Shown here piece by piece: positions 39,661 through 49,271 of a stretch of 64,000 bases of DNA. The DNA lies in contig NC_041788.1 of the NCBI RefSeq assembly GCF_900090045.1, forward strand, positions 1,364,001 to 1,428,000. The letters are read 5' to 3'. Each line of letters opens with the position of its first letter. Position 1 is the first letter of the stretch. The stretch comes from Plasmodium malariae (taxonomy: Eukaryota > Apicomplexa > Aconoidasida > Haemosporida > Plasmodiidae). Under the pieces are notes generated by a model. It saw only the letters and a list, made by a program, of their open reading frames with translations, had not been told where the DNA came from and did not search any database. The position numbers were made by a program, and so were the translations under genes.

Positions 39661-41502
39661 ATGGGGTATAAATCAGACTGTCCAACGGATGATGAGTGTA
39701 CAAATAAAAAATGCATAACTGGCTATGGAGGCAATGAAAAAAATAGCAGAGAAAGTAAAAAAGACCAAAAAAAAAAAAGAAAAGAGAAAAAATATTTAGA
39801 TGAAGCGGAGAACATTCGCAAGAGTGTTGATTCAATGCGACATGAAAATAGTTCCGATCGTGAAGAGATTAAAAAAAATTTTAGAAAAAAAGTATATAAT
39901 AAAAATAACAGTGATGAAAAAGTTTTAAGTAGAGAAAGAAGTGATTTATCGAGTTCTCAAGATTTAAAAAATCTAAAACATGGAAAATTTATATACATAA
40001 AAAACTCAAAAAAAAAAAATTTTATTTCTAAAAGTGATAAAGAATGCGAAATTAAAGGAACTGATAGTAGGAGTATATCACATGATAGTAATATAAAAAA
40101 AAAAAGACAAAGATACAAAAATTCATCTTATGGTCCAAAAAATCAGAAATATGAAGACACTTATACAAGGAAAAACAAACGAAAGTTATTATCACCCGGA
40201 ACTCAGAAAAAGGAAGTGTGTGGGAGTACTGAAAATGTAAGAAAAAAAGTAAAGCTAACAAGGAAAAAACATAATAATAGTGAAACGAGAGAGAGAGAAA
40301 AGGTCCTTTCGCGATCATCCGCATGTTCGTATTCTTCGAAGGGAAGCAGTAATGGAAGTAGTAGCAGGAGTAGCAAGAGTAGTAGTAGTAGCAGGAGTAG
40401 TAGTAGTAGTAGGAGTAGTGGAAGTAGTAGCAGTAGTAGTAGGGGTAGTGGAAGTAGTAGCAGTAGTAGTAGGGGTAGTGGAAGTAGTAGTAGTAGTAGT
40501 AGGGGTAGCGGAAGTAGAAGTAGTAGTAGTAGTAGTAGCTGCACCGGAAGCAGTAACGCATCCGATGAGAGCAGCGTAAGCAACAGTTCATCCAGAGCAT
40601 TTAAATTAAAAAAAAAAAGAAGAAAAAAAAAGAAGATCAGTAAATATAAAAAAAAAGAAGAAAAAATAAAAAAGGAGGTGTCAACAGAAGAATTAGAAAA
40701 AAAGGAAGAATATGATGTTCATATATACGATAGTAAGGAAATGATAAGGTTAACTATAAACATTCTTCAAAACTATAACTTTTTAAATAACTTAAAAATA
40801 TTATATCAAAAATTAGACAATAAAAAAAAAATTTCCCTTGAAAATTTAACAGATTTAAAATTAAAAAAAAAATTAAGGCATTTATTTAGAGCATGGAAAT
40901 TAGAAAAACGAGATAATTTTTATAGAAAACCAGCAAATTTTAAGGAAAATTTATATGATATTTTCACTAATTTGTTGTATTACTTCTTATCGAAAATTGA
41001 CATAGGTAAGTTGAGGTACAATATTAATAAAAGAAAATCTATCATATTAAAAAAAGATGATGAGAAGAAAGAAAATTTACAAGTACGTAGAAACAATAAA
41101 TATACATATGATTATTACGACAAAAATGAAAATATAGATCTCGCTAACAGTAATTTTTTTAGTGAATTACAAGAAGAAGATTATCTACATTTAACGAAGA
41201 CTAAGAATGATAAAACGAAAAGCTTACGAGAATTACATGAAGAAGGCTATTTCAAAGATAGTAAAGAAAAATATAAAGAGTTTTTAGATAAGCATAAAAA
41301 AATTGACCTGTGGGGAAAAAATGAACAGGAGCAAAAATTTTTATTGAATTCTAAAAATATCAATAAAGAAAGAAAAACATTTGACAGAGAAACAGATTTA
41401 TCCATAACGAAATTTGTGAAAAAAGGTGATTATCAAAAGTTAATAAAAAGCACAAAGCAACACGTGAATGATAAATTCCAAAAAAGTGATGATAAAATTT
41501 AG
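39661..41502 (+). CDS. SR-like Lys/Ser-rich nuclear protein, possible DUF3752 C-terminus
   Basis: A single-exon 613-aa basic protein. The first 200 residues are Lys/Arg/Ser-rich. Residues about 220-295 are a Ser/Arg/Gly repeat (units of RGSGSSSSSS), like the RS domains of splicing factors. Several strong basic clusters (for example KLKKKRRKKKKISKYKKK) suggest nuclear import. Residues 360-450 form a predicted helical, leucine-rich segment. The C-terminus resembles the DUF3752 end of GPALPP1-type proteins: SLRELHEE, then FDRETDLSITKF, then KLIKSTKQHVNDKF, although no GPALPP motif is visible. A role in RNA processing is plausible but inferred. The family link is from recalled motifs and moderate at best. 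Confidence 0.88.
   Translation: MGYKSDCPTDDECTNKKCITGYGGNEKNSRESKKDQKKKRKEKKYLDEAENIRKSVDSMRHENSSDREEIKKNFRKKVYNKNNSDEKVLSRERSDLSSSQDLKNLKHGKFIYIKNSKKKNFISKSDKECEIKGTDSRSISHDSNIKKKRQRYKNSSYGPKNQKYEDTYTRKNKRKLLSPGTQKKEVCGSTENVRKKVKLTRKKHNNSETREREKVLSRSSACSYSSKGSSNGSSSRSSKSSSSSRSSSSSRSSGSSSSSSRGSGSSSSSSRGSGSSSSSSRGSGSRSSSSSSSCTGSSNASDESSVSNSSSRAFKLKKKRRKKKKISKYKKKEEKIKKEVSTEELEKKEEYDVHIYDSKEMIRLTINILQNYNFLNNLKILYQKLDNKKKISLENLTDLKLKKKLRHLFRAWKLEKRDNFYRKPANFKENLYDIFTNLLYYFLSKIDIGKLRYNINKRKSIILKKDDEKKENLQVRRNNKYTYDYYDKNENIDLANSNFFSELQEEDYLHLTKTKNDKTKSLRELHEEGYFKDSKEKYKEFLDKHKKIDLWGKNEQEQKFLLNSKNINKERKTFDRETDLSITKFVKKGDYQKLIKSTKQHVNDKFQKSDDKI
40378..40540 (+). repeat. 30-bp in-frame RS/Gly-Ser repeat
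   Basis: Three near-exact 30-bp units encode RGSGSSSSSS within a longer AGT-rich tract of the SR-like gene. The AGT codon bias makes all six frames open here, which creates false frames on both strands. Confidence 0.85.
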
Positions 41503-42905
41503 ATCTTTTTTTTTACGTTAATTTTTTTATGATGTATTGTCCAGTATATATATATATATACATACTTATTTTTGGTTAAATGATGAAAAAATATTCAATG
41601 CACCATTTAATATGAACTTTGTGAATCTCATTTTTTGGCTATATATTTAATTAACATCAGCTGCTTTTGTGCACACATATATGTGTGTATATACAAGTAA
41701 ATATATAAATACATTCACATATATCCGTTTAAACACACTTGCTTATTTTTTTTTTTTGTTTTTACGAATTTGTGAATTGCAGTCTTTTTGCATATACATT
41801 TCTTGTTTTTTTCAATATTTTAATTATTAATTTTGAATTTTTTTATTATGCATTTGTTTATTATTTTTTCATATGAAAACTAATCTACAAATTAATTATA
41901 TTCTTATGAAACTAATACACCCGTTTCGTAAAATTTCCCTTCATAGGTTTTTTTTTTTTACATTTCATTAAAGGGGAATGCTGTTTTGTATATACATATT
42001 TTATACACGTTTAACTTTTAACGAATATATATATATATATACATAACTTTAAAAATACACATAATGGCAAAAATGAAATAATTTGGTTTTTTTTTTTTAC
42101 CACTAAAACTTGTTTTATTCTATGTGAAAAGGAGAGACACATACTGGGCAAAATAGTCAAGTTCGTAAATTGTTTAAGAAATCTTTTCAAAAAAAAATAA
42201 AATAAAATAAATATTTCAATTTAAAATTCATATAAGTTGTACTCTCAATTTTTCTTATTTTTACCTGCTCTCTATATTAATAACAAAAATTAGTTCCATT
42301 CGTACGTTTTTACATAACTACAATATAAGAAGTATCAAAAAAAAAAAAAATTCTTAACTTTCAATTACGATTTTAACCTTTGTTTTTCATTGGTGCTATA
42401 AAATTACCTTATATTGTGTGTAACAAAAAAATATAAGAATAGTTTTTCTTTTAACATTTTTTGACAATTTATCTTCCGTAAAAAATTATAAAATATAAGA
42501 AGTATAAAAAATGCTTTAAATTTTTCTATTATGTGAAATATATGGATATTTTTTACATTTTATTAACGCAAAAAAAAAAAAAAAAAAAAAAAAGAAACGA
42601 ACTTTTTTTAGTTTTACATGAAAAAGAATATTGGATTAATGAAAAAAAAAAAAATAAAATGACGTAATAAAAAACATGGAATTAAAATTGCTTTACTTAG
42701 CAAGAGCACTCTCTATTACGGTGTAAATATTCAAAAAGTGTATATTTTATAAAATATATTATATATATATATACTTGAGTATATACGTATATATATAATA
42801 AATTAATTTTGTAAAAGCTAAAAGAATTATAATATATTTCATAGAAATAATTTAAATAGATTTATAATTTTAATGTAAACTTCATTAATTAATATATTAA
42901 ATGTA
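41503..42905. other. Intergenic upstream of tRNA-Asp
   Basis: About 1.4 kb of AT-rich sequence with poly-A (42570-42593) and (TA)n tracts. No protein gene or RNA gene is supported. Confidence 0.6.
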
Positions 42906-42977
42906 TCCGAGATAGTATAGTGGCCAGTATTTCCGCCTGTCACGCGGAAGACCCGGGTTCAATTCCCGGTCTCGGAG
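42906..42977 (+). tRNA. tRNA-Asp (GTC)
   Basis: A 72-nt cloverleaf. The acceptor stem TCCGAGA pairs with TCTCGGA, and the discriminator base is G. The anticodon stem CCGC/GCGG carries the loop CTGTCAC, so the anticodon is GTC (Asp). The T arm is CCGGGTTCAATTCCCGG, which also forms the B box. There is no intron and CCA is not encoded. A T-run directly follows at 42978 and would serve as the Pol III terminator. Confidence 0.96.
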
Positions 42978-44194
42978 TTTTTTTTATTATATTTATAACA
43001 AATTTATTTTGTTAAAAACAAAGAAATATTTTTAAAATAAAGATTATCTACTAGAAAAAGAAACTTTTGCATTTTATTTTTTTATTTGTTCAAAGAAATA
43101 TCATTCTAAATAAAAATCAATATAAAACAATAACAGTAAAAAAAAAAAAAAGAAAATGTAGAACTTATTTTCACATATTCATTGTATAAATTCCGTAATT
43201 GCAATAAATCAAATGTAATTCTTCTAAAATTAAATAATATTTTTCTTTTTAGTTATTAATATATATATATGTATTATACATGTCAACGGTACCTACGAAA
43301 AGTAAATAGACTGTTATATCATATTGAACCACCTTGACATGGCTACATGAAATATAACGCATTTGTATATTTTATTAATAATATTTAATTTAAACAAGAA
43401 TAATAGTGAAGTGTAAATTGTTTATCAAAGTTTTTATTTAAAAAAGAAATAATGTGCAGATTTATGTTGTCCACCGAGTTTCATTTTTGTTCTAAATTAT
43501 TTAAATAATCATTTATTTCATTAGCAGCACATTTGTATAGACTATTTTTTTGTGTGTGTTAATAATAATACTTTTGATTACATATAAATTACAAAATATA
43601 TGTATATATAAATATATTAACATAACAACCCTCCCGCGTTTTAACATATACAGGGAATTTTGTTCAGTTGTCCTTTTAATGTATGACCTTTTATTCAGGG
43701 AATAAATTTACGTTCAGCTTGTCAAATATAATGCAGCTTTTATTTGAAGCGTAGTCTGAAAGATATAAACATAGTACTAAGTTTCCAACACCATTATTTT
43801 TTATTTCTAGAAAAATAATACCCTATTGCGTATAAATATATAAATTGCCACATTTTTAAAATATCAAAATAACCTTTTTTTTTTTTTTTAAGATAAATAA
43901 AAATAATGAAAAATTCAAATGTGATTTGATTTTACCCATTCTCAAGAATTATGTTCATTTACAATGGCATATATATATACATATGTAAATATAAGAGACA
44001 GAAAGGAATTATTATAAACATAATAAATTCGTGCAAATTATTTCACGCAATACTTGATTTCAAATAAGAAATTAACTTTTATTTTTGTTAAAATGCGAAG
44101 AAATAAAATCAACTAATGAGTAAATTTAATTTCATATATTTTTAGAAAATATTACGTATGCATATAAGGATATAAATAAATTAAAAATCGTTAT
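42978..44194. other. Spacer between tRNA-Asp and tRNA-Leu
   Basis: About 1.2 kb of AT-rich sequence. No supportable gene. A somewhat GC-richer patch lies around 43620-43700 but shows no structure that I can assign. Confidence 0.55.
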
Positions 44195-44274
44195 GACAGA
44201 ATGGCCGAGTGGTCTAAGGCGCAACGTTAAGGCCGTTGTCCGAAAGGGCGTGGGTTCGAACCCCACTTCTGTCA
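44195..44274 (+). tRNA. tRNA-Leu (AAG)
   Basis: An 80-nt class II cloverleaf. The acceptor stem GACAGAA pairs with TTCTGTC and the discriminator is A, as expected for Leu. The anticodon stem CAACG/CGTTG has the loop TTAAGGC, so the anticodon is AAG. A short variable arm (TCCGAAAGGGC) and the T arm GTGGGTTCGAACCCCAC follow. No intron is present. A run of eight or so T residues just after C44275 is the likely Pol III terminator. Confidence 0.96.
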
Positions 44275-45154
44275 CTTTTTTTATAATATAAAAAATTATC
44301 TGTTATGATATATTAGTTGTTAACATAGGAAATAAAAGGAAATATAAACAAAAAATGTTTATTCGTTTAATAAATAAATACGATAATACATTTATAATAT
44401 TTATTTAAAATGTAATACATAATGATAATAAAGACATTTAATATGAATAAGCTTTTTATTTTATTTCGATATCTTATTAATTTACTTAATATTATTTTGT
44501 TTCTTCGGTATATATGGATAAATTATTCATAGGGATGAATAAATTTTTTATTAATAGTGATCATATGACAAAAAGTACGGTTTAAGAATGTTAAAAAGGA
44601 ATTGTCTTTTATTTTTTTTTTTTATGAATAGATATTTGATTATATGTATAAATAACTCAGTTATATATAATTTATCGTTAAATGATTGAGTTCTAGCAAA
44701 TAATTGGTATATGTATATATATAGCAAAACAAACCATTTAGATAGTAGCGCAAGCAATGGTTTTTAGTAACCCTTTTTTTTATTTCATTTATGTAAAAAA
44801 ATATCTATTTAATAAACATAATTAAATTTTTTACATTTTACACTAAAGCAAAAAACAAAAAACTTTTAATCCAATATTTATACGAAAGTTTTACCTACAT
44901 ATACATACAAGTTTATAAACCATTATAAACCATAATGTCATATATTCAATAATATTATTATATGTATTGCTCATACATATGTAATATATTTTTTATATAC
45001 CACTATTTTTGTATATCATACAATTAAAATTGGAAGAAGCTTATTTTATATATGTAACAACACGTATTTGAAAATTCTTCGGTTTTCGATTATTAATAAA
45101 AATACATTATTATTGAATAAATGCGCAAAATCTACTACAAATAATATTTATAAT
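44275..45154. other. Spacer between tRNA-Leu and tRNA-Ser
   Basis: About 880 bp of AT-rich sequence between convergent tRNA genes. The 68-codon frame at 44551-44757 on the minus strand has no conserved features. Confidence 0.55.
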
Positions 45155-45236
45155 CGACAACGGCAGGAATCGAACCTGCGCGGGCAGAACCCATTGGATT
45201 AGCAGTCCAACCCCTTAACCACTCGGGCACGTTATC
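45155..45236 (-). tRNA. tRNA-Ser (GCT)
   Basis: An 82-nt class II cloverleaf on the minus strand. The acceptor stem GATAACG pairs with CGTTGTC, with one G-U pair, and the discriminator is G, as expected for Ser. The anticodon stem TTGGA/TCCAA has the loop CTGCTAA, so the anticodon is GCT. The variable arm is long, and the T arm GCAGGTTCGATTCCTGC is intact. No intron. Unlike the two other tRNA genes, no T-run follows at once; the first four-T run lies about 25 nt downstream (45130-45127). Confidence 0.96.
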
Positions 45237-46397
45237 ATTGTGTATAATATGCTTAACATTTTATATGCTCAATTTTTTTTAAAACCAATTAAATGAAGAA
45301 TAATATACATTTTCATTTTATTTTGTACTTTTTAAACATTTTGTAGCATATACAGAGGAATAAAAAATTAAACTTTAAATTACATTGATAAAAAAAAAAG
45401 AAAAAATATTGATAAATTCTTTTTAAGGCTTTTTCCTATTCTTAAGAAGAGCTATATATATTTAAAAAAAAAAAAAAAAAAGTTAATAAATACTTAGCCT
45501 TCTAATTAACAGTGCATAAAAATGCATGAGAAAAAAAACTTGAAAAACACCATATTACGTTATAAGGCTTAAAACTATATTGTATAAGAATGTACTGTAA
45601 TTATAGTTGTAGCTGTCAAAGTGCAAAGGAAAAATACCAAAAGTTAAAGAGGGTATATATAATATAGAAAATTATATAAATTTTTTTCTTTCATTAATTT
45701 TTACTTTTCTTCTTTGACAATTTCTTAAGTTTGAGTTGCTTAATTTTTATACATTTTGTTCAATTAATTTGACAAGGGAATATAAGGAAACTCCTGCAAT
45801 ATACAATATTTCTGCATATATATATATATATATTAGCTTTTGTTACAACTTATATAGTGAACAATGAGTTCACTTATAAATATGTAACGGTCGTAAATTA
45901 AAGCAGTTATTGTTGACTGGGGGTTAGATTTAAATAATTGTATAAAATATTTAAAGTATTAACAGTAGGTTACAAAAGGCAACGTGCGCATACATATATG
46001 TAAAGTATGTACGTATATATACATGTGTATATATGCGTACAAATTTCAATTTCGCTCGAACGTATAAGGAAAATTTTAAATATTCCTCAATAAAAGACTC
46101 TACATTTTGATATTCTTTCTAAGATATATATTCATTTGTATATTATATAAAGAAGCAGGTAATTTATGCTACTAAAATTGAGGCCTTAAAAAATTTTACA
46201 CTTATACATGAATTACGATTGTATTGTTGGATACATTTGAGGAACGCATGTTGTTATAACTATTGAAAAATAAGATAAAATGATTCGTTTTACTCTATAA
46301 TTCTTTTTACCATACGTGATACACATTAATTGTTAATTTTATTTTTTGATCCACGTTAAGGAAGATAATTCTACAAGAAGGGTAAAACCCGTGTACC

Positions 46398-46442
<45 letters not shown>

Positions 46443-46999
46443 TTAGACATGGATTAATGCCCCCAGGCAGCCTTAATGTTCAGTGGAGCTTTAATTTTCA
46501 AGAATATTAAGAATTAGGAATACTTTTTTTTTAACTACTTATTTTATTATTATGTTCTGTGTAGAATGTAATCGTGTTAATATTTAAGAATTAAAACATA
46601 TTTATAGTAAATTTCTTTATATCATATATTATAATATCCCTATGTACATGTTTTAACACGAAATAAAGAAAAGCAAGGTAAGTTAAAACACAATGATGCA
46701 ATATGGAAAATATCAGAAAAATTTTTTAATTAAAAACACATTTTCTAATCAACATTATTGAAAAACTTATTTAAATTTATTTTCCTTTTTTTTATTATTA
46801 TTTTTTTCCCATTTTTTCTTCTTTTTGATGATTCTAAATAAAATATTTTAGCAATTAATTTATCATTTCTTGAATTTTATTCACAACACATAAAAAATAA
46901 TACTTCTTAAAAAGAAAAGTTTTCTGAAAAATAGCGTAATGTTATGGCGTATGTATGTTAGTCATTATTTATTAATTATTACTTTTTCTTCTAAATCTT

Positions 47000-47215
47000 T
47001 TCTTCTAAATTGTTTCTTCTATATTTTTTTTTCCTTATTTTTTCTTCGCTATTTTTTCTTCTATATTTTTTCTTCTCTATTTTTGCTTCCCCATTTTTTC
47101 ATCCCCATTTTTTCATCCCCATTTTTTCATCCCTATTTTTTCTTCCCTATTTTCGCTTCCCTATTTTTGCTTCCCTATTTTCGCTTCCCTATTTTTGCTT
47201 CCCATTTGTTTCCTG
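47000..47215. repeat. Pyrimidine-rich imperfect tandem repeat
   Basis: Roughly fifteen units of about 14-15 bp alternate a T-run with TTCC, CATCCCC or CTTCCCT. The purine-poor strand is the plus strand. It lies 0.6-0.8 kb upstream of the PGP start. Confidence 0.85.
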
Positions 47216-47716
47216 CCTTTTTTTCTTGTATGTTAATTTTTTTGATTTTTCTTGTTTACATTGCAAAGAGCTTTCATGAGTATATATATATTTGTTATAA
47301 ATCCTTTGAAAAAAAGCATAGGATAATAAAAAGATAATAGTACACATTAGCATATATATATATATATACGTACATATGTGGGAAACGGATTATAATTCTA
47401 AAAGCTAAAATTAAGCACCCGCAAATTTGTCAACTGCATATAAAGGGATATATATATATATAGGTATATAGGGGGAAAATAATTTTTTAATTTACCATTA
47501 TAACGAATAAACCATTTTCACATAAATACATATATGTATGCATATACGCATACATGTAAAATTTAAATGAGGGTTCGCGTTTTCATGCTCCGTTACAATT
47601 GTTTTTATAGGGAAACAAAGATAAAAAAACGAGATAAGAAGTTGAAGGAGGAAAAATAGATGCCAAGGTATAAGTACTTAAGGGAAACTACAAAGAGGGA
47701 ACAACTAGCACGAATC

Positions 47717-47772
47717 TGCTAAGACGAAAGTGCTGAGACGAAAGTGCTGAGACGAAACTTCTAAGACGAAAC
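47717..47772. repeat. Four 14-bp tandem repeats in the PGP leader
   Basis: Four copies of a 14-bp unit (consensus TGCTGAGACGAAAG, with one to three changes per copy) end 19 bp before the PGP ATG. The unit is GC-richer than its surroundings. It is probably part of the 5' untranslated region. Confidence 0.9.
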
Positions 47773-47791
47773 TACGAACGGATAAGTTCCT

Positions 47792-48766
47792 ATGAATATG
47801 TCGTTAATACACTTGCATCCAAATAAAAGTGAAGATCTTGTAAAAATAAAACATAAATGTGAAGCGTTTATGAAAGAGTGGAAAATAGAAAAATCTATGG
47901 ACGCAAAAGATTTTCTTCAAAAATTTAAGGTGTTCTTTTTTGACTGTGATGGCGTATTGTGGAGAGGAAATGAAGTTATAAAAGGAGCAGTAGAAGTTAT
48001 TGAAAAGTTATTGAAAGAAAATAAAAAGGTTTATTTTATTACAAATAACTCAACAAAATCAAGAGCTACGTTATTAGATAAATTTCATAAGTTAGGTTTT
48101 ACTAATGTTAAGAAAGAAAATATTCTTTGTACATCATATGCGATTGCTAAATATTTTATTGAAAAAGAAGAATATGCAACTGGTAAAAAAAAAATTTATG
48201 TAATAGGAGAAAAAGGGATATGCGATGAATTAGATTCATATAACCTTTCATGGTTAGGTAGCTATAATGATGATGATAAAAAAGTAATTATAAAAGATGA
48301 CTTAGAAATAAATGTAGATAAAAATATTGGAGCAGTTGTAGTTGCAATTGATTTTAATATAAATTATTATAAAATTCAATATGCACATTTATGTATTAAT
48401 GATTTAGATGCTGAATTCATTGTATCTAATAAAGATGCTACTGCAAATTTTACGTCAAAACAAAAATGGGCAGGTACAGGTTCTGTCGTTGCATCTATAG
48501 AAGCTGTGTCTCTTAAGAAGCCTCTAATATTAGGAAAACCAAATTTGTTTATGATTGAAACGGTGTTGAAAGATTTGAATGTACATTCATCACAAATTGT
48601 TATGGTAGGTGATAGACTGGATACTGATATCCATTTTGCTCAAAACTGTAAAATCAAATCTATTCTTGTTTCCACAGGAGTAACTGATTCGAACATTTAT
48701 TTGAACCATAATAACTTAAATATCCAGCCTGACTATTTTATGAAGTCTATTTCGGAATTTTTATAA
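47792..48766 (+). CDS. PGP: HAD-family phosphatase, phosphoglycolate/4-nitrophenylphosphatase type
   Basis: A single-exon 324-aa protein with all four HAD motifs. Motif I is FFFDCDGVLW (about residues 47-56), with the nucleophile Asp and the acid/base Asp two residues on. Motif II is FITNNSTKS (about 82-90). Motif III Lys lies in LILGKPN (about 246-252). Motif IV is VGDRLDTDI (about 272-280). The large C2-type cap between motifs II and III matches the PGP/PNPase subgroup. In Plasmodium this enzyme is regarded as a metabolite-repair phosphatase that removes 2-phospholactate and phosphoglycolate in the cytosol. A second ATG two codons downstream is an equally possible start. No targeting sequence is apparent. 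Confidence 0.95.
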   Translation: MNMSLIHLHPNKSEDLVKIKHKCEAFMKEWKIEKSMDAKDFLQKFKVFFFDCDGVLWRGNEVIKGAVEVIEKLLKENKKVYFITNNSTKSRATLLDKFHKLGFTNVKKENILCTSYAIAKYFIEKEEYATGKKKIYVIGEKGICDELDSYNLSWLGSYNDDDKKVIIKDDLEINVDKNIGAVVVAIDFNINYYKIQYAHLCINDLDAEFIVSNKDATANFTSKQKWAGTGSVVASIEAVSLKKPLILGKPNLFMIETVLKDLNVHSSQIVMVGDRLDTDIHFAQNCKIKSILVSTGVTDSNIYLNHNNLNIQPDYFMKSISEFL

Positions 48767-48812
48767 CTGTGTGAAATTCGTTAGTTATTAAAAAAAAGGG
48801 GTCCATATATAC

Positions 48813-48843
<31 letters not shown>

Positions 48844-49271
48844 CGCGTACACCATGTACACATGCATATACCCATATGTATATATGTATGTGTTGAACTC
48901 ACAATGCTACATTTTATTTACTGCAAAAATAGGAATGCAATTTCTTCATCATTCAAAATAGGCACATAAATAAATACGCATGTATATGCGCATGTATAGT
49001 TTTGTAAATCTTGCATACTGGTAATATGTTGCTCATTTTAGTTTTGTCAAAAATAATATATATATCACAATAAATAATTATATTTTTTTTTTTCCCCCAT
49101 ATTTTCCGATGCGAACAAAAAAATATTAGAAGGAAGTAATGATCAAGTCATATATTTTATTTTATTTATTTTTTTTTTTTAACTACTTTTTTGCTATGTT
49201 TATACCACATGCTTGCAATATTCGTTCGACTTCATAGCTTCTGTTTTATTATTTTTTTATTTTTCACTTGT
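48767..49271. other. Convergent 3' region of PGP and MYCBP
   Basis: About 500 bp with (TA)n and T-runs. It would hold the 3' untranslated regions of the two convergent genes; no gene is seen. Confidence 0.6.

Larger units (their letters stand above)
45237..47791. other. 2.5-kb region upstream of PGP, no protein gene
   Basis: Holds the tRNA-Ser 5' flank and the PGP promoter and leader. There is an imperfect hairpin at 45842-45888, a long (TA)n tract near 46408-46440 flanked by two GC-richer patches, a pyrimidine-rich repeat at 47000-47215 and a 14-bp repeat just before PGP. The frames at 46939-47337 and 47010-47279 come from the T-rich repeat and are not genes. Confidence 0.6.

Noticed and set aside
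40052..40600. Long minus-strand frame opposite the SR-like gene
   Set aside because: Poly-Tyr/Ser/Leu shadow of AGT/AGC repeats on the other strand.
46939..47337. Phe-rich 132-codon frame upstream of PGP
   Set aside because: Translated pyrimidine repeat; composition is explained by the T-rich tandem units.
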